The notes beneath the pieces were generated by a model that worked only from the letters and a program-made list of their open reading frames with translations, ran no database searches and was not told the DNA's origin. Below are positions 11,361 through 22,283 of a stretch of DNA of 64,000 bases, piece after piece. Each line of letters begins with the position of its first letter. Within the stretch, counting starts at the first letter, position 1. The stretch is from positions 281,562,850 through 281,626,849 of the forward strand of contig CM022303.1 of assembly GCA_011799875.1 (NCBI GenBank), written 5' to 3'. Source of the DNA: Thinopyrum elongatum (taxonomy: Eukaryota; Streptophyta; Magnoliopsida; Poales; Poaceae). The position numbers and the translations under genes are program-made.

Positions 11361-12014
11361 ATGGATCCTCATCCACTTGCTAATCTTTTTAAGAGATCCA
11401 ATTATGATGAACCAATTTCTAGTGATTTGAGTGCACTCGATTATCTTTATGAAGTTTTGCTTGAAATTCGTGAATCTAAAAATTGTCCTGAAGTGTTAAA
11501 AGAAGAAATCTATGAAGTGATTCACGATAGTTCCTTGAATCAAAAGCATGATTGCAATGATGTTATTATAAATTCTATTAATGTTAGTTGTGCTAATAGT
11601 ATGCAAAACCCTAAGCTTGAGGATGCTAGTTTTGCTAGGTCCACTTCTTGTTGCAATGATCATGATTGGGGTGATTCTTCTTATGATCTTGAAAATTTAT
11701 TTAAGCCCCATGATGAATATAATATTGAAAGTGGGTTTGGAAGAGTGTCAACTCTAGATCCCACATATTTGGAGAATGTTCAATCTTATGAAATTTTTGA
11801 TAAAAGTGGGTTTGGAGAGGTCATGACTTTAGTTAATGTTAATCCCACTATATTGGAAGAGTGTCAACTTTGCATACACGTGGATCGTGTTGAGAATATT
11901 TTTTATGATAGCTATTTTGTTGAATTTTCTTATGATCCTACATGTAATTATTATGAAAGAGGAAAATATGGTGTAGAAATTTTCATGTTACTAAATTACC
12001 TCTCTTCATGTTGA
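11361..12014 (+). CDS. SGFG-repeat protein of a non-autonomous Gypsy element, 217 aa
   Basis: Acidic 217-residue protein starting MDPHPLANLFKRSNYDEP, 219 nt after the PBS, the position usually taken by gag. I recognise no Gag, protease or RT motif. The centre holds two related units: SGFGRVSTL followed by PTYLENVQSY, then SGFGEVMTL followed by PTILEECQL. An upstream motif, NQKHDCNDVIINSINV, also recurs in the ORF at 51426. There is no signal peptide or membrane segment. The frame is open throughout, which is notable in a decayed element. Function unknown. A Gag-like or leader role is conceivable but nothing in the sequence proves it. Confidence 0.6.
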   Translation: MDPHPLANLFKRSNYDEPISSDLSALDYLYEVLLEIRESKNCPEVLKEEIYEVIHDSSLNQKHDCNDVIINSINVSCANSMQNPKLEDASFARSTSCCNDHDWGDSSYDLENLFKPHDEYNIESGFGRVSTLDPTYLENVQSYEIFDKSGFGEVMTLVNVNPTILEECQLCIHVDRVENIFYDSYFVEFSYDPTCNYYERGKYGVEIFMLLNYLSSC

Positions 12015-14972
12015 GATCGCTATCGTCTCTTTCTTTTTCCTTGCATATGCTAGTTTTTGCTTGCCTTGATAATTTGTTTGCTTATAAAATGCCTATGCAT
12101 AGGAAGTATGTTAGAATTAGATGTGTTTATCACGTGTTTTATGATGCTCTCTTTGTGCTTCAATTCTTCTCTTTTATGTGAGCATCATTGAAATTATCAA
12201 TGCCTAGCTAAAAGGCTATAAAGAAAAGCGCTTGTTGGGAGACAACCCAATATTTTTCTTTTCTATTTTTATGTTAAATACACATTATTACCTCTGTAGT
12301 AATTGTGTTTTGGTGTTTTAATTAGGGTTTGTGCCAAGTAAGACCTTTGGGATGGCTTACGGTGATAGTTGATTTGATCTTGCTGAAAAACAGAAACTTT
12401 TGTGTCCAGTCACAGAATTTTAGTAATTCACTGGAGCATTGAAAAACCCTGAATTTTTTATAAGAGATTTATATACAAATTGCCTCTGTTTTCCTAATTG
12501 TTTAGAATTTTTGGAGTTACAGAAGTATTAGAACAATTCGGATCTTCGTAGACTGTTCTGTTTTCTATGTGTTGTTTGCTTATTTTGATGAATCTATGGG
12601 TAGTATCGGGGGGTATGAACCATGGAAAAGTTGAATACAGTAGATATTACACCAATATAAATAAAGAATGAGTTCACAACAGTACCAAAGTGGTTATTTA
12701 TTTTCTTATACTAACGGAGCTTATGAGATTTTCTGTTGAGTTTTGTGTTGTGAAGTTTTCAAGTTTTGGGTAAGGATTTGATGGACTATGGAATAAGGAG
12801 TGGCAAGAGCCTAAGCTTGGGGATGCCCAAGGCACCCCCAGGTACTATTCAAGGACAACCAAGAGCCTAGGGATGCCCCAGAAGGCATCCCCTCTTTCGT
12901 CTTCGTCTATCGGTAACTTTACTTGAGATTATATTTTTATTCACCACATGATATGTGTTTTGCTTAGAGCGTCTTGTATGATTTGAGTCTTTGCTTTTTA
13001 GTTTGCCACAATCATCCTTACTGTACACACCTTTTGAGAGGGACACGCATGAATCGTGATTTATTAGAATACTCCATATGCTTCACTTATATCTTTTGAG
13101 CTAGGCAATTTTGCTCTAGTGCTTCACTTATATCTTTTTAGAGCACGGCGGTGGTTTTATTTTAAAGAAATTGATGAACTCTCATGATTCACTTATATTA
13201 TTTTGAGAGTCTTTAAACAGCATGGTAATTTGCTTTGGTTATAAATTTAGTCCTAATATGATAGGCATCCAAGAGGGATATAATAAAAACTTTCATATAA
13301 AGTGCATTGAATACTATGAGAAGTTTGATTCCTTATGATTGTTTTGAGATCTAAAGATGGTGATATTAGAGTCATGCTAGTGAGTAATTGTGGATTTGAG
13401 AAATACTTGTGTTAAGGTTTGTGATTCCCGTAGCATGCACGTATGGTGAACCGTTATGTGATGAAGTCGGAGCATGATTTATTTATTGATTGTCTTCCTT
13501 ATGAGTGGCAGTCGGGGACGAGCGATGGTCTTTTCCTACTAATCTATCCCCCTAGGAGCATGCGCGTAGTACTTTGTTTCGATAACTAATAGATTTTTGC
13601 AATAAGTATGTGAGTTCTTTATGACTAATGTTGAGTCCATGGATTATACGCACTCTCATCCTTCCACCATTGCTAGCCTCTCTAGTGCCGCGCAACTTTC
13701 GCCGGTACCATACACCCACCATATACCTTCCTCAAAACAGCCACCATACCTACCTATTATGGCATTTCTATAGCCATTCCAAGATATATTGCCATGCAAC
13801 TTTCCACCGTTCCGTTTATTATGACACGTTCCATCATTGTCATATTGCTTTGCATGATCATGTAGTTGACATCGTATTTGTGGCAAAGCCACCATTCATA
13901 ATTCTTTCATACATGTCACTCTTGATTCATTGCACATCCCGGTACACCACCGGAGGCATTCATATAGAGTCATATTTTGTTCTTACTATTGAGTTGTAAT
14001 TCTTGAGTTGTAAGTAAATAAAAGTGTGATGATCTTCATTATTAGAGCATTGTCTCATGTGAGGAGAAGGATGATGGAGACTATGATTCCCCCACAAGTC
14101 GGGATGAGACTTCGGACGAAAAAATAAAAATAAAAATAAAAGAGGCCAAAAAAAAGGAAAAAAAATGAGAGAAGGCCCAAATAAAAAAAATGAGAGAAAA
14201 GAGAGAAGGGGCAATGTTACTATCTTTTTACCACACTTGTGCTTCAAAGTAGCACCATGATCTTCATGATAGAGAGTCTCCTATGTTGTCACTTTCATAT
14301 ACTAGTGGGAATTTTCATTATAGAATTTGGCTTGTATATTCCAATGATGGGCTTCCTCAAATTGCCCTAGGTTTTCGTGAGCAAGCGAGTTGGATGCACA
14401 CCCACTTAGTTTCTTTTTGAGTTTTCATCAACTTATAGCTCTAGTGCATCCGTTGCATGGCAATCCCTACTCACTCACATTGATATCTATTGATGGGCAT
14501 CTCCATAGCCCGTTGATACGCCTAGTTGATGTGAGACTATCTCCCTCTTTTTGTCTTCTCCACAACCACCTTCTATTCCACCCATAGTGCTATGTCCATG
14601 GCTCACGCTCATGTATTGCGTGAAAGTTAAAAAAGTTTGAGAACATAAAAAGTATGAAACAATTGCTTGGCTTGTCATCGGGGTTGTGCATGATTTAAAT
14701 ACTTTGTGTGATGAAGATGGAGCATAGCTTGACTATATGATTTTGTAGGGATAAGCTTTCTTTGGCCATGTTATTTTGAGAAGACATAATTATCTTGTTA
14801 GTATGCTTGAAGTATTTTTATTTTTATGTCAATATTAAACTTTTGTTTTGAATCTTACGGATCTGAACATTCATGCCACAATAAAGAAATTACGTGGATA
14901 AATATGTTAGGTAGCATTCCACATCAAAAATTCTGTTTTTATCATTTACCTACTCGAGGACGAGCAGGAATT
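12015..14972 (+). other. Noncoding internal region of the Sabrina-like element
   Basis: No supported gene. It contains a conserved block (CGCTTGTTGGGAGACAACCC at 12223), a GGATGCC/GGCATCC hairpin near 12850, three TTCACTTATAT motifs (about 13081, 13122, 13188), an A-rich stretch (14119-14190) and a 3' UTR block (14240-14560) that recurs at 47200-47520. Confidence 0.7.
12815..12895. repeat. Conserved GGGGATGCC/GGCATCCCC hairpins
   Basis: Two G-rich boxes (CTTGGGGATGCCC and TAGGGATGCCCC) precede AAGGCATCCCCTC. GGATGCC can pair with GGCATCC over a short loop. Similar pairs occur at 53096-53190 and 53826-53896 in the WHAM-like element. Confidence 0.7.
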
Positions 14973-14987
14973 AAGCTTGGGCATGCT
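14973..14987 (+). other. Polypurine tract region of the Sabrina-like element
   Basis: AAGCTTGGGCATGCT directly before the 3' LTR start TGATACG, preceded by GAGGACGAGCAGGAA. It is the expected site for plus-strand priming. Confidence 0.65.
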
Positions 14988-15339
14988 TGATACGTCTCCA
15001 ACGTATCTATAATTTTTGATTGTTTCATGCTATTATATTATCTGTTCTGGATGTTTTATATGCATTAATATGCTATTTTATATTATTTTTGGGACTAACC
15101 TATTAACCTAGAGCCTAGTGCCAGTTTCTTTTTTTTCCTTGTTTTTGAGTTTTGCAGAAAAGGAATACCAAACGGAGTCCAAACAGAATAAAACTTTCGT
15201 GATGATCTTTCTTGGACCAGAAGGAAACCAGGAGACTTGGAGATGAAGTCGGAGGAGCCACGAGGTGGCCACAAGGACGGAGGGCGCACCCCCCACCCTT
15301 GTGGGCCCCTCGTGCACCTCCTGGCCTAATTCTTTCGCC

Positions 15340-15347
15340 TATATATA
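15340..15347 (+). promoter_or_regulatory. TATA box of the Sabrina-like LTR
   Basis: TATATATA, about 55 bp after a GC-rich block (GGAGGGCGCACC). Confidence 0.6.
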
Positions 15348-16505
15348 CTCTTATATGCCCAAACCACCAGAGGCATCCACGAAAATACTTTTCCACCGCC
15401 GCAACCTTCTGTACCCGTGAGATCCCATCTAGGTTCCTTTTCCGGTGTCCTGCCGGGGGGGGATTCGATCACGGAGGGCTTCTACATCAACACCATTGCC
15501 CTTCCGATGAAGCGTGAGTAGTTTACCTCAGACATACGGGTCCATATCTAGTAGCTAGATGGCTTCTTCTCTCTCTTTGATTCTCAATACCATGTTCTCC
15601 TCGATGTTCTTGGAGATCTATTCAATGTAACACTTTTTTGCGGTGTGTTTGCCAAGATCCGATGAATTGTGGATTTATGATCAGCTTATCTATGAATATT
15701 ATTTGAATCTTCTCTGAATTCTTTTATGCATGATTTGATATCTTTGTAATTCTCTTCGAACTATCGGTTTGGTTTGGCCAACTAGATTGGTTTTTCTTGC
15801 AATGGGAGAAGTGCTTAGCTTTGGGTTCAATCTTGCGGTGTCCTTTCCCAGTGACAATAGGGGCAGCAAGGCACGTATTGTATTTTTGCCATCGAGGATA
15901 AAAAGGTGGGGTTTTCATCATATTTCTTGAGTTAATTCCTCTACATCATGTCATTTTGCTTAATGCGTTACTCCGTTCTTTATGAACTTAATACTCTAGA
16001 TGCATGCTGGATAGCGGTCGATGTGTGGAGTAATAGTAGTAGATGCAGAATTGTTTCGGTCTACTTGACACGGACATGATGCCTATATTCATGATCATTG
16101 CCTTAGATATCGTCATAACTTTGCACTTTTCTATCAATTGCTCTGCAGTAATTTGTTCACCCACCGTAATATTTTCTATCTTGAGAGAAGCCTCTAGTGA
16201 AACCTATGGCCCCCGGGTCTATTTTCCATCATATTACTTTCCAATCTACTATTTTGCAATCTTTTATTTTCAGATCTATAAACCAAAAACCCAAAAATAT
16301 TTACTTTATCTTTTGTTTAGTGTTACCTATCTCTATCAGATCTCACTTTTGCAAATAACCGTGAAGGGATTGACAACCCCTTTATCGCGTTGGGTGCAAG
16401 TTGTTTGATTATTTGTGCAGGTATTCGGTGATTTGTGCGTTGTCTCCTACTGGATTGATACCTTGGTTCTCAAACTGAGGGAAATACTTAGCTCTACTTT
16501 GCTGC

Positions 16506-16510
16506 ATCAC
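16506..16510. repeat. Target site duplication ATCAC, left copy
   Basis: ATCAC flanks the nested Copia element on both sides. Removing the element and one copy restores the LTR sequence GCTGCATCACCC, as seen at 11060. Confidence 0.95.
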
Positions 16511-17181
16511 TGTAGGATCGAAAGTATGTCTAGAGGGGGGGTGATTAGACTACTTGACCAAATAAAAATCTAGCCTTTTCCCAATTTTAAGTCTTGGCAG
16601 ATTTTAGCAACTTAGCACAAGTCAAGCAATCAACCTACACATGCAATTCTAAGAGTATAGCAGCAGAATGTAAATCATTGCATATGAAGGTAAAGGGGAG
16701 GAGTTTGGAGGGAGCAAACGCAATGTAGACACGGAGATTTTTGGCGTGGTTCCGATAGGTGGTGCTATTGTACATCCATGTTGATGGAGACTTCAACCCA
16801 CGAAGGGTAATGGTTGCGCGAGTCCACGGAGGGCTCCACCCATGAAGGGTCCACGAAGAAGCAACCTTGTCTATCCCACCATGGCCATCGCCCACAAAGG
16901 ACTTGCCTCACTAGGGTAGATCTTCACGAAGTAGGCGGTCTCCTTGCCTGTACAAACTCCTTGGTTCAACTCCACAATCTTGACGGAGGCTCCCAAGTGA
17001 CACCTAACCAATCTAGGAGACACCACTCTCCAAAAGGTAATAGATGGTGTGTTGATGATGAACTCCTTGCTCTTGTGCTTCAAATGATAGTCTCCCCAAC
17101 ACTCAACTCTCTCTCATAGATTTGGATTTGGTGGAAAGATGATTTGAGTGGAAAGCAACTTGGAAAAGGCTAGAGATCAAG
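16511..17181 (-). repeat. 3' LTR of the nested Copia element, U3 deleted
   Basis: Matches 19333-20002 with about a dozen differences and one indel. Nearly all the differences are transitions, often at CG sites. It then joins gag-derived sequence; about 990 bp of U3 are gone. Confidence 0.9.
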
Positions 17182-19247
17182 CTTCTTCAAATGCATCAAT
17201 CTCCTCTTGAAGCTTGTCCTTGCCTTTTTGCTTGTGGTCTTGTGGTGGAAGATCATCTTGAGCTTGTGTCCCCTTGAAGGAAGTATGATCATACTTCTCT
17301 TGTTGAGGAACAAACTTTGTCTTGGGGTATTGATCTTCTTCCTACTCAACTCCATTGGCATTGAACTTTCATTCAAAACCAACACCTTGATTCTTCCGGT
17401 GCCTTCCTTGCTTGCGTACAATTTCCTCAAATTGCTTACTTCCGGCAAGGCTCTTGTAAACACCTTTCTCTATAATTCCCTTCAATAAGCTATTTTCATG
17501 CTCAAGTGTAACTTGGCTAAGAGAGTCATTAGTGGAATCAAGAGAACTACTAGAAGCAACAATATTGGATTTAGCATGATTATTGTTACTACTAGAAGAA
17601 GAATCTTTCTTACTCTTGTTGCTAGATTTTACTTCTGGCATGTAAGTAGACAAGAGTAAATGCTTGGCAATGTAAGAAGAACTTTTCTTACGAAGATCAT
17701 CATTGATTGCTTTTAAGAACCCATGCTCTTGCTCTAGGTTGAGCTTTTCAAAGCATAGTTTCTCACGAGTCTTTAAGAGCTCTCGATGATCTTCTAAGGC
17801 AGTTTCATGAGCTAACTTAAGAGTGTTTAGTTCTTTAGTTAGACGCTCAATCTCCTTCTTATCATCGTCATTCGTTTTATCTTGATCAACATGATTAATA
17901 GCAAGTTCATCATAGTTTTCATCACTAGAGTTGTCAACAAGCAAATCATCATCACCTAGCAAATCATCTTCATCACTATTGAAATCAACATACTCGGGGT
18001 GTGATACCTTTGGGCCTTTAGCCATGAAGCATCTTCCAATTCCTTCATTTGGTGAGTCAAATATGTCATAGGAGTTGGTTGACACAAGTGCTAGACCGGC
18101 AACACCTTCATCTTGAGTATATTCGGAGTCGGAGTGATAACTTCTCTCAGAGTGGTGGTCGGAGTCAGAGCCGGATACCCATTCACCAACATGAGCTTGA
18201 TGTCTTTGTTTTGTGTAGCTCCTTGATGACTTGTCCTTCCTTTCCGAATCCTTGCTTCTGCGAGAGGTTCTTCGTTCATAACGATCATCTCTACTCCTTC
18301 TCTCCCTTGGAGGTGATTCTTCTCTTTTGCTTCTTCTTTTAGGTGAGTCTTCTCTTCTTTTGTAGGGAGTCGTACACTCATTGGAGTAGTGTCCGGGTCT
18401 TCCACAATTGTAGCAATTACGCTCACGACTAGAAGATCTTTTGTCATTGTAGGACCTTGACTTGGAACTTCTTTCCTTGCTTCTACTCTTGTAGAACTTG
18501 TTGAAGTTCTTCACCATTAGGCTCAATTCCTCATTGAAGGCTTGTTTCTCACTTGATGATGTAGGAGCATCACATGAGGCTTTGTAAGCACCACTAGACT
18601 TGTTGTGAAGCTCTTCTTTATCCTTGAGTGACATCCCATGAGCAACAATTCTTCCAATGACTTCAGTTGGCTTGAGATCTTTGTAATTTGGCATCATTTG
18701 GATCAATGTGCACACGGTGTCATATTTTCCATCCAAGGCTCTTAGGATCTTCTTGATGATGAATCTGTCAGTCATCTCTTCACTTCCTAAGCCGGCAATC
18801 TCATTTGTGATGAGAGCAAGCCTAGAGTACATTTCAGCGACACCTTCACCATCCTTCATTTTGAACTTGTCAAGCTGACTTTGAAGCACATCCAATTTGG
18901 ATTCCTTGACGGAGTCAGTACCTTCATGCATATCAATCAAAGTATCCCAAATTTCCTTTGCATTCTCAAGACGGCTGATTTTGTTGAATTCTTCAGGGCA
19001 CAATCCGTTGAAGAGGATATCGCAAGCTTGAGCATTGTATTGCAACATCTTCAATTCTTCCGTGGTAGCTTCACGATTCGGTTCTCTCCCATCGAAGAAT
19101 TCACCTTGCAAACCAATGCACACAATAGCCTAAACGGCGGGGTTATGTCCAAGAATATGCATTTTCATCTTATGCTTCCAACTAGCAAAAATTAGTACCA
19201 TCAAAGTAAGGACCTCTACGGTGGTAATTTCTCTCGCTAGACGCCAT
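17182..19247 (-). pseudogene. Copia gag pseudogene with zinc knuckle and RS-rich region
   Basis: The longest open part (17369-19123, 584 aa) has a UBN2-type Copia capsid region (residues about 20-170, with NAKEIWDTL and FIIKKILRAL), an Arg/Ser-rich stretch (211-310) around a zinc knuckle with C237, C240, H245 and C250, and an acidic, coiled-coil-like C-terminal half. The start is best placed at the ATG at 19245-19247. Between there and 19123 are an extra T (frameshift) and a TAG at 19131-19133. Two more stops follow below 17370 before the frame meets the LTR remnant. Gag would assemble particles and bind RNA. Pol, expected downstream, has been deleted. Confidence is high for the family, moderate for the start. 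Confidence 0.85.
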
Positions 19248-19318
19248 ACTCTCCTAGGTTGTGAAACCAAGGCTATGATCACCAAAGCTATGGAAATCAA
19301 GGCAAAATGGAGACCAAA

Positions 19319-19330
19319 GCTCTGATACCA
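19319..19330 (-). other. Primer binding site, initiator tRNA-Met type
   Basis: TGGTATCAGAGC on the minus strand, two bases inside the 5' LTR end. Canonical Copia site, fully kept. Confidence 0.9.
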
Positions 19331-20131
19331 CTTGTAGGATCGAAAGTATGTCTAGAGGGGGGGTGATTAGACTACTTGACCAAAAAAAACCTAGCCTTTT
19401 CCCAATTTTAAGTCTTGGCAGATTTTAGCAACTTAGCACAAGTCAAGCAATCAACCTACACATGCAATTCTAAGAGTATAGCAGCGGAATGTAAATCATT
19501 GCATATGAAGGTAAAGGGAAGGAGTTTGGAGGGAGCAAACGCAATGTAGACACGGAGATTTTTGGCGTGGTTCCGATAGGTGGTGCTATCGTACATCCAC
19601 GTTGATGGAGACTTCAACCCACGAAGGGTAACGGTTGCGCGAGTCCACGGAGGGCTCCACCCACGAAGGGTCCACGAAGAAGCAACCTTGTCTATCCCAC
19701 CATGGCCATCGCCCACGAAGGACTTGCCTCACTAGGGTAGATCTTCACGAAGTAGGCGATCTCCTTGCCTGTACAAACTCCTTGGTTCAACTCCACAATC
19801 TTGACGGAGGCTCCCAAGTGACACCTAACCAATCTAGGAGACACCGCTCTCCAAAAGGTAATAGATGGTGTGTTGATGATGAACTCCTTGCTCTTGTGCT
19901 TCAAATGATAGTCTCCCCAACACTCAACTCTCTCTCACAGATTTGGATTTGGTGGAAAGATGATTTGAGTGGAAAGCAACTTGGGGAAGGCTAGAGATCA
20001 AGATTCTTGTGGTTGGATTGGAATATCTTGGTCTCAACACATGAGTAGGTGGTTCTCTCTCAGAAAATGAATAGTGGAAGTGTAGGCACTTTCTGATGGC
20101 TCTCTCCACGAATGGAGAATGGGTGGAGGGG

Positions 20132-20139
20132 TATATATA
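20132..20139 (-). promoter_or_regulatory. TATA box of the nested Copia LTR
   Basis: TATATATA on the minus strand. The palindrome array begins about 35 bp upstream of it. Confidence 0.65.
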
Positions 20140-20171
20140 GCCTCCACACAAAATCTAACCGTTACACATAA

Positions 20172-20646
20172 TTTACCAAACTCGGTGGGACCGAATACTA
20201 AAACTCGGTCAGACCGATTTAGTTCAAAATGTGAACGTTAGGCTTTTCGGGGGGACCGACATGATCAACTCGGTGGGACCGATTTCGTTAGGGTTAGGGC
20301 ATAACGTAATCTCGGTGAGACCGATCACATGAACTCAGTGAGACCGATTTTTGTGATAGGCAAACAGAGAGTTGGTCAGGCAAACTCGGTGGGACCGATC
20401 GCTCATTTCGGTGGGACCGAAACGTTACGAAGAGGAAATAGAGAGTTTGCATTGCGAACTCGGTGGGACCAATCACTCATCTCGGTTAGACCGAAATGTT
20501 ACGAAGGGAAACAGAGAGTTAGCAATCCCATCTCGGTGAGACCGAGATCCCTATCAGTGAGACCGAACTGATTAGGGTTTCTGGCAGTGGCTATGTCAAA
20601 TGAACTCGGTGGCGCCGGATAGATCAAATCGGTGGGGCCGAGTTTG
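20172..20646 (-). promoter_or_regulatory. Array of about 14 TCGGT-NNN-ACCGA imperfect palindromes in U3
   Basis: Copies lie near 20174, 20201, 20253, 20268, 20312, 20333, 20385, 20407, 20459, 20481, 20532, 20556, 20604 and 20627. The usual form is CTCGGTGGGACCGA, with variants GAGACC, CAGACC and TAGACC. All lie within 510 bp upstream of the LTR TATA box. A protein-binding role is inferred only from the repetition and dyad symmetry. Confidence 0.7.
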
Positions 20647-20991
20647 ACTTTTGGTTTGGGACATATGTGGATATGAGAAAGTGGTTGAGGGCTTCTGGAG
20701 CATATCACTAAGCATTTTGAGCAAGCAAGCCATTAAGAAACACCTCATCCCCTTTTAATAGTATTGGCTTTCCTATGGACTCAATGTGATCTTGGATCAC
20801 TAAAATGAAAAATGTAGAGTCTTGAGTTTGAGCCAATATGTGTCCTTAGCATTTTGAGGGGTCCACATTCCTAGTCCATGCCATGCCAATCATTGAACTT
20901 TCTAAAATGATCATCTTGAAAGAGTATTAGTTCAATGAGCTATATGTTGTTAAGAATTACCAAAACCACCCAGGGATTAGTTGCACTTTCA

Positions 20992-20996
20992 ATCAC
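20992..20996. repeat. Target site duplication ATCAC, right copy
   Basis: Pairs with 16506-16510. Confidence 0.95.
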
Positions 20997-21042
20997 CCTT
21001 TCCTCTTCAAGGGAAAAACCAACGCAAGCTCAAGAAGTAGCA
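20997..21042 (+). repeat. 3' LTR of the Sabrina-like element, last part
   Basis: Continues the LTR after the nested element and ends GAAGTAGCA. The same bases close the 5' LTR at 11113. Confidence 0.9.
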
Positions 21043-21464
21043 TTCGCCTCCGTTCGTGTATTATCAACGGTTATTGTTTTGGTGCGCTGGTCTTATGAGG
21101 CCTTAGAACAATGACTTTTCGACTGTATACTTCAACAAGTTTGACCTGGCACCAGGGAGGGGCGATGACGGCGGTGCGCCTTAGGCTTGCTCCGGTGCTT
21201 GTAGTCGTCGTTAGGTGGTCTATAGATACTAATGTAACTTTTGTGTTCTTTGTACTGTCATGGCATGATGAATAGATAAAAGAATGAAAAAAAATAGGTG
21301 TATTGGGGTGACAGATCACACATGATGGATATTGATTTCCCGAGGCAGCAAACTTTTCCCCTCATCAACATTACACGTCTAGTGAATTTTTTTGGGTCCA
21401 GCTTGTGATAGGTTGTTCGACCTACGCAAGGGCTTGGCTGCAACAAGTCATGGATAAAACTGTA
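21043..21464 (+). other. Possible LINE 3' end and unassigned sequence
   Basis: The segment 21140-21290 (GGCGGTGCGCCTTAGGCTTG, then a TTGTACTGTCATGGCATGAT-type tail and an A-rich end GAATGAAAAAAAATAGG) resembles 3' UTRs of Triticeae LINEs as I remember them. No ORF or target duplication supports it. The rest is unassigned. Confidence 0.3.
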
Positions 21465-21494
21465 CTAGTAGAACGCCCGTGCGTTGCCACGGGC
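21465..21494 (-). mobile_element. Helitron-like 3' terminus
   Basis: On the minus strand a perfect 7-bp hairpin (GCCCGTG, loop GCAACG, CACGGGC; arms 21475-21481 and 21488-21494) is followed after a few bases by CTAG and a T. This is the 3' end signature of plant Helitrons, so the element would extend to the right of 21465. I could not find its 5' TC end. Confidence 0.55.
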
Positions 21495-22283
21495 TACAAT
21501 GCATATAAATGAATCAAAGAAACGATTAAAGTTGTCTCTAAGGTCGAAACTCATTTCTTCCTCATATGTCCAGACTTGTTCAGACATCAAACAGGTGCCA
21601 GCGGGCTCCCCCAAATCGAACCATCTGAATACTTTGGGCCTGCCCAGATTCAACTCATATGTGGGGGAGAAATGTGGTTGTATGGACTATCGGCCATATT
21701 ATCTCCAACATGCGATCCCGAAACAAAACCACACGCCACGACACACCCTTCCCATTTTCTGTCAGACCCTCTCCTGCTGGCTTGGTTTTCCATTGTAGCG
21801 GAATATTTCTGGCTGGAGCCCTCTTCTTTAAAATTGGATGATGCTCATCTTACCTTTGTCATGATGCCATCTCTCCTTCACATTGTACTTCCCCAAGAAC
21901 CACCAAGGAGGAGTCCCCTGTCAACCGCCCCACTCTCCACCCTGATTGCCCCCTTGTTAATGTTGATCTGCCACCGCCATCAAGGGGGACGAGGCGTGCG
22001 CCGCCCGTGATGCGCCCCGAGCCAAGAAGACAAATCTGATGTCTCCTGACCGATTGCCCCGTTGTAACATACATTGAATATTGTGTATTATCATGTAACA
22101 AAAATATAATGTCAGTTGTTGTGCATGTAACTGATACGCAACTATGTCTGTGATTAACTCTCAAAACAACCAACAAATGCATTTATCCTTTTATGCTAAC
22201 CAAAATACTATACGACTTGATGAAAAGATATATGAACTGCTCGCTCGTGCAGTTTGTTGCAAAGCCATCCTTAATGAAATGTA
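21495..22283. other. Unassigned sequence, possibly Helitron interior
   Basis: No supported gene or RNA. Short overlapping ORFs (such as 21576-22010) show no recognisable domain. Confidence 0.5.

Larger units (their letters stand above)
14988..16510 (+). repeat. 3' LTR of the Sabrina-like element, first part
   Basis: Starts TGATACGTCTCC. Contains a TATA box (15340-15347), then CCGCCGCAACCTTCTGTACC and other R/U5 sequence, and runs to the target site GCATCAC. It continues at 20997 after the nested Copia element, giving an LTR of about 1569 bp. Confidence 0.9.
16511..20991 (-). mobile_element. Copia element with gag only (Maximus/SIRE-like, tentative), nested in an LTR
   Basis: Complete 5' LTR (19333-20991, minus), PBS, gag pseudogene and a truncated 3' LTR (16511-17181). 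The ends are TGTAGG and TTTCA on the plus strand, flanked by ATCAC. Pol and the U3 part of the 3' LTR are missing. Because U3 of a new copy is templated by the 3' LTR, the deletion most likely happened after insertion. Confidence 0.9.
19333..20991 (-). repeat. 5' LTR of the nested Copia element, complete (1659 bp)
   Basis: On the minus strand it starts TGAAAGTGCAACTAATCCC and ends CGATCCTACA. U3 carries an array of TCGGT/ACCGA palindromes upstream of TATA (20132-20139). Confidence 0.92.
11008..21042 (+). mobile_element. Sabrina-like non-autonomous Gypsy (Athila-lineage) LTR retrotransposon
   Basis: The end of a 5' LTR (11008-11113), a tRNA-Asp-type PBS (11125-11142), an internal region of about 3.9 kb and a 3' LTR (14988-16510 plus 20997-21042) are present in one orientation. 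The LTR starts TGATACGTCTCCAAC and ends GTAGCA. There is no gag or pol. The only ORF encodes the SGFG-repeat protein. The 5' LTR is broken by the element at 7865-11007 and the 3' LTR by the Copia element at 16511-20991. The family name is from memory. Confidence 0.85.
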
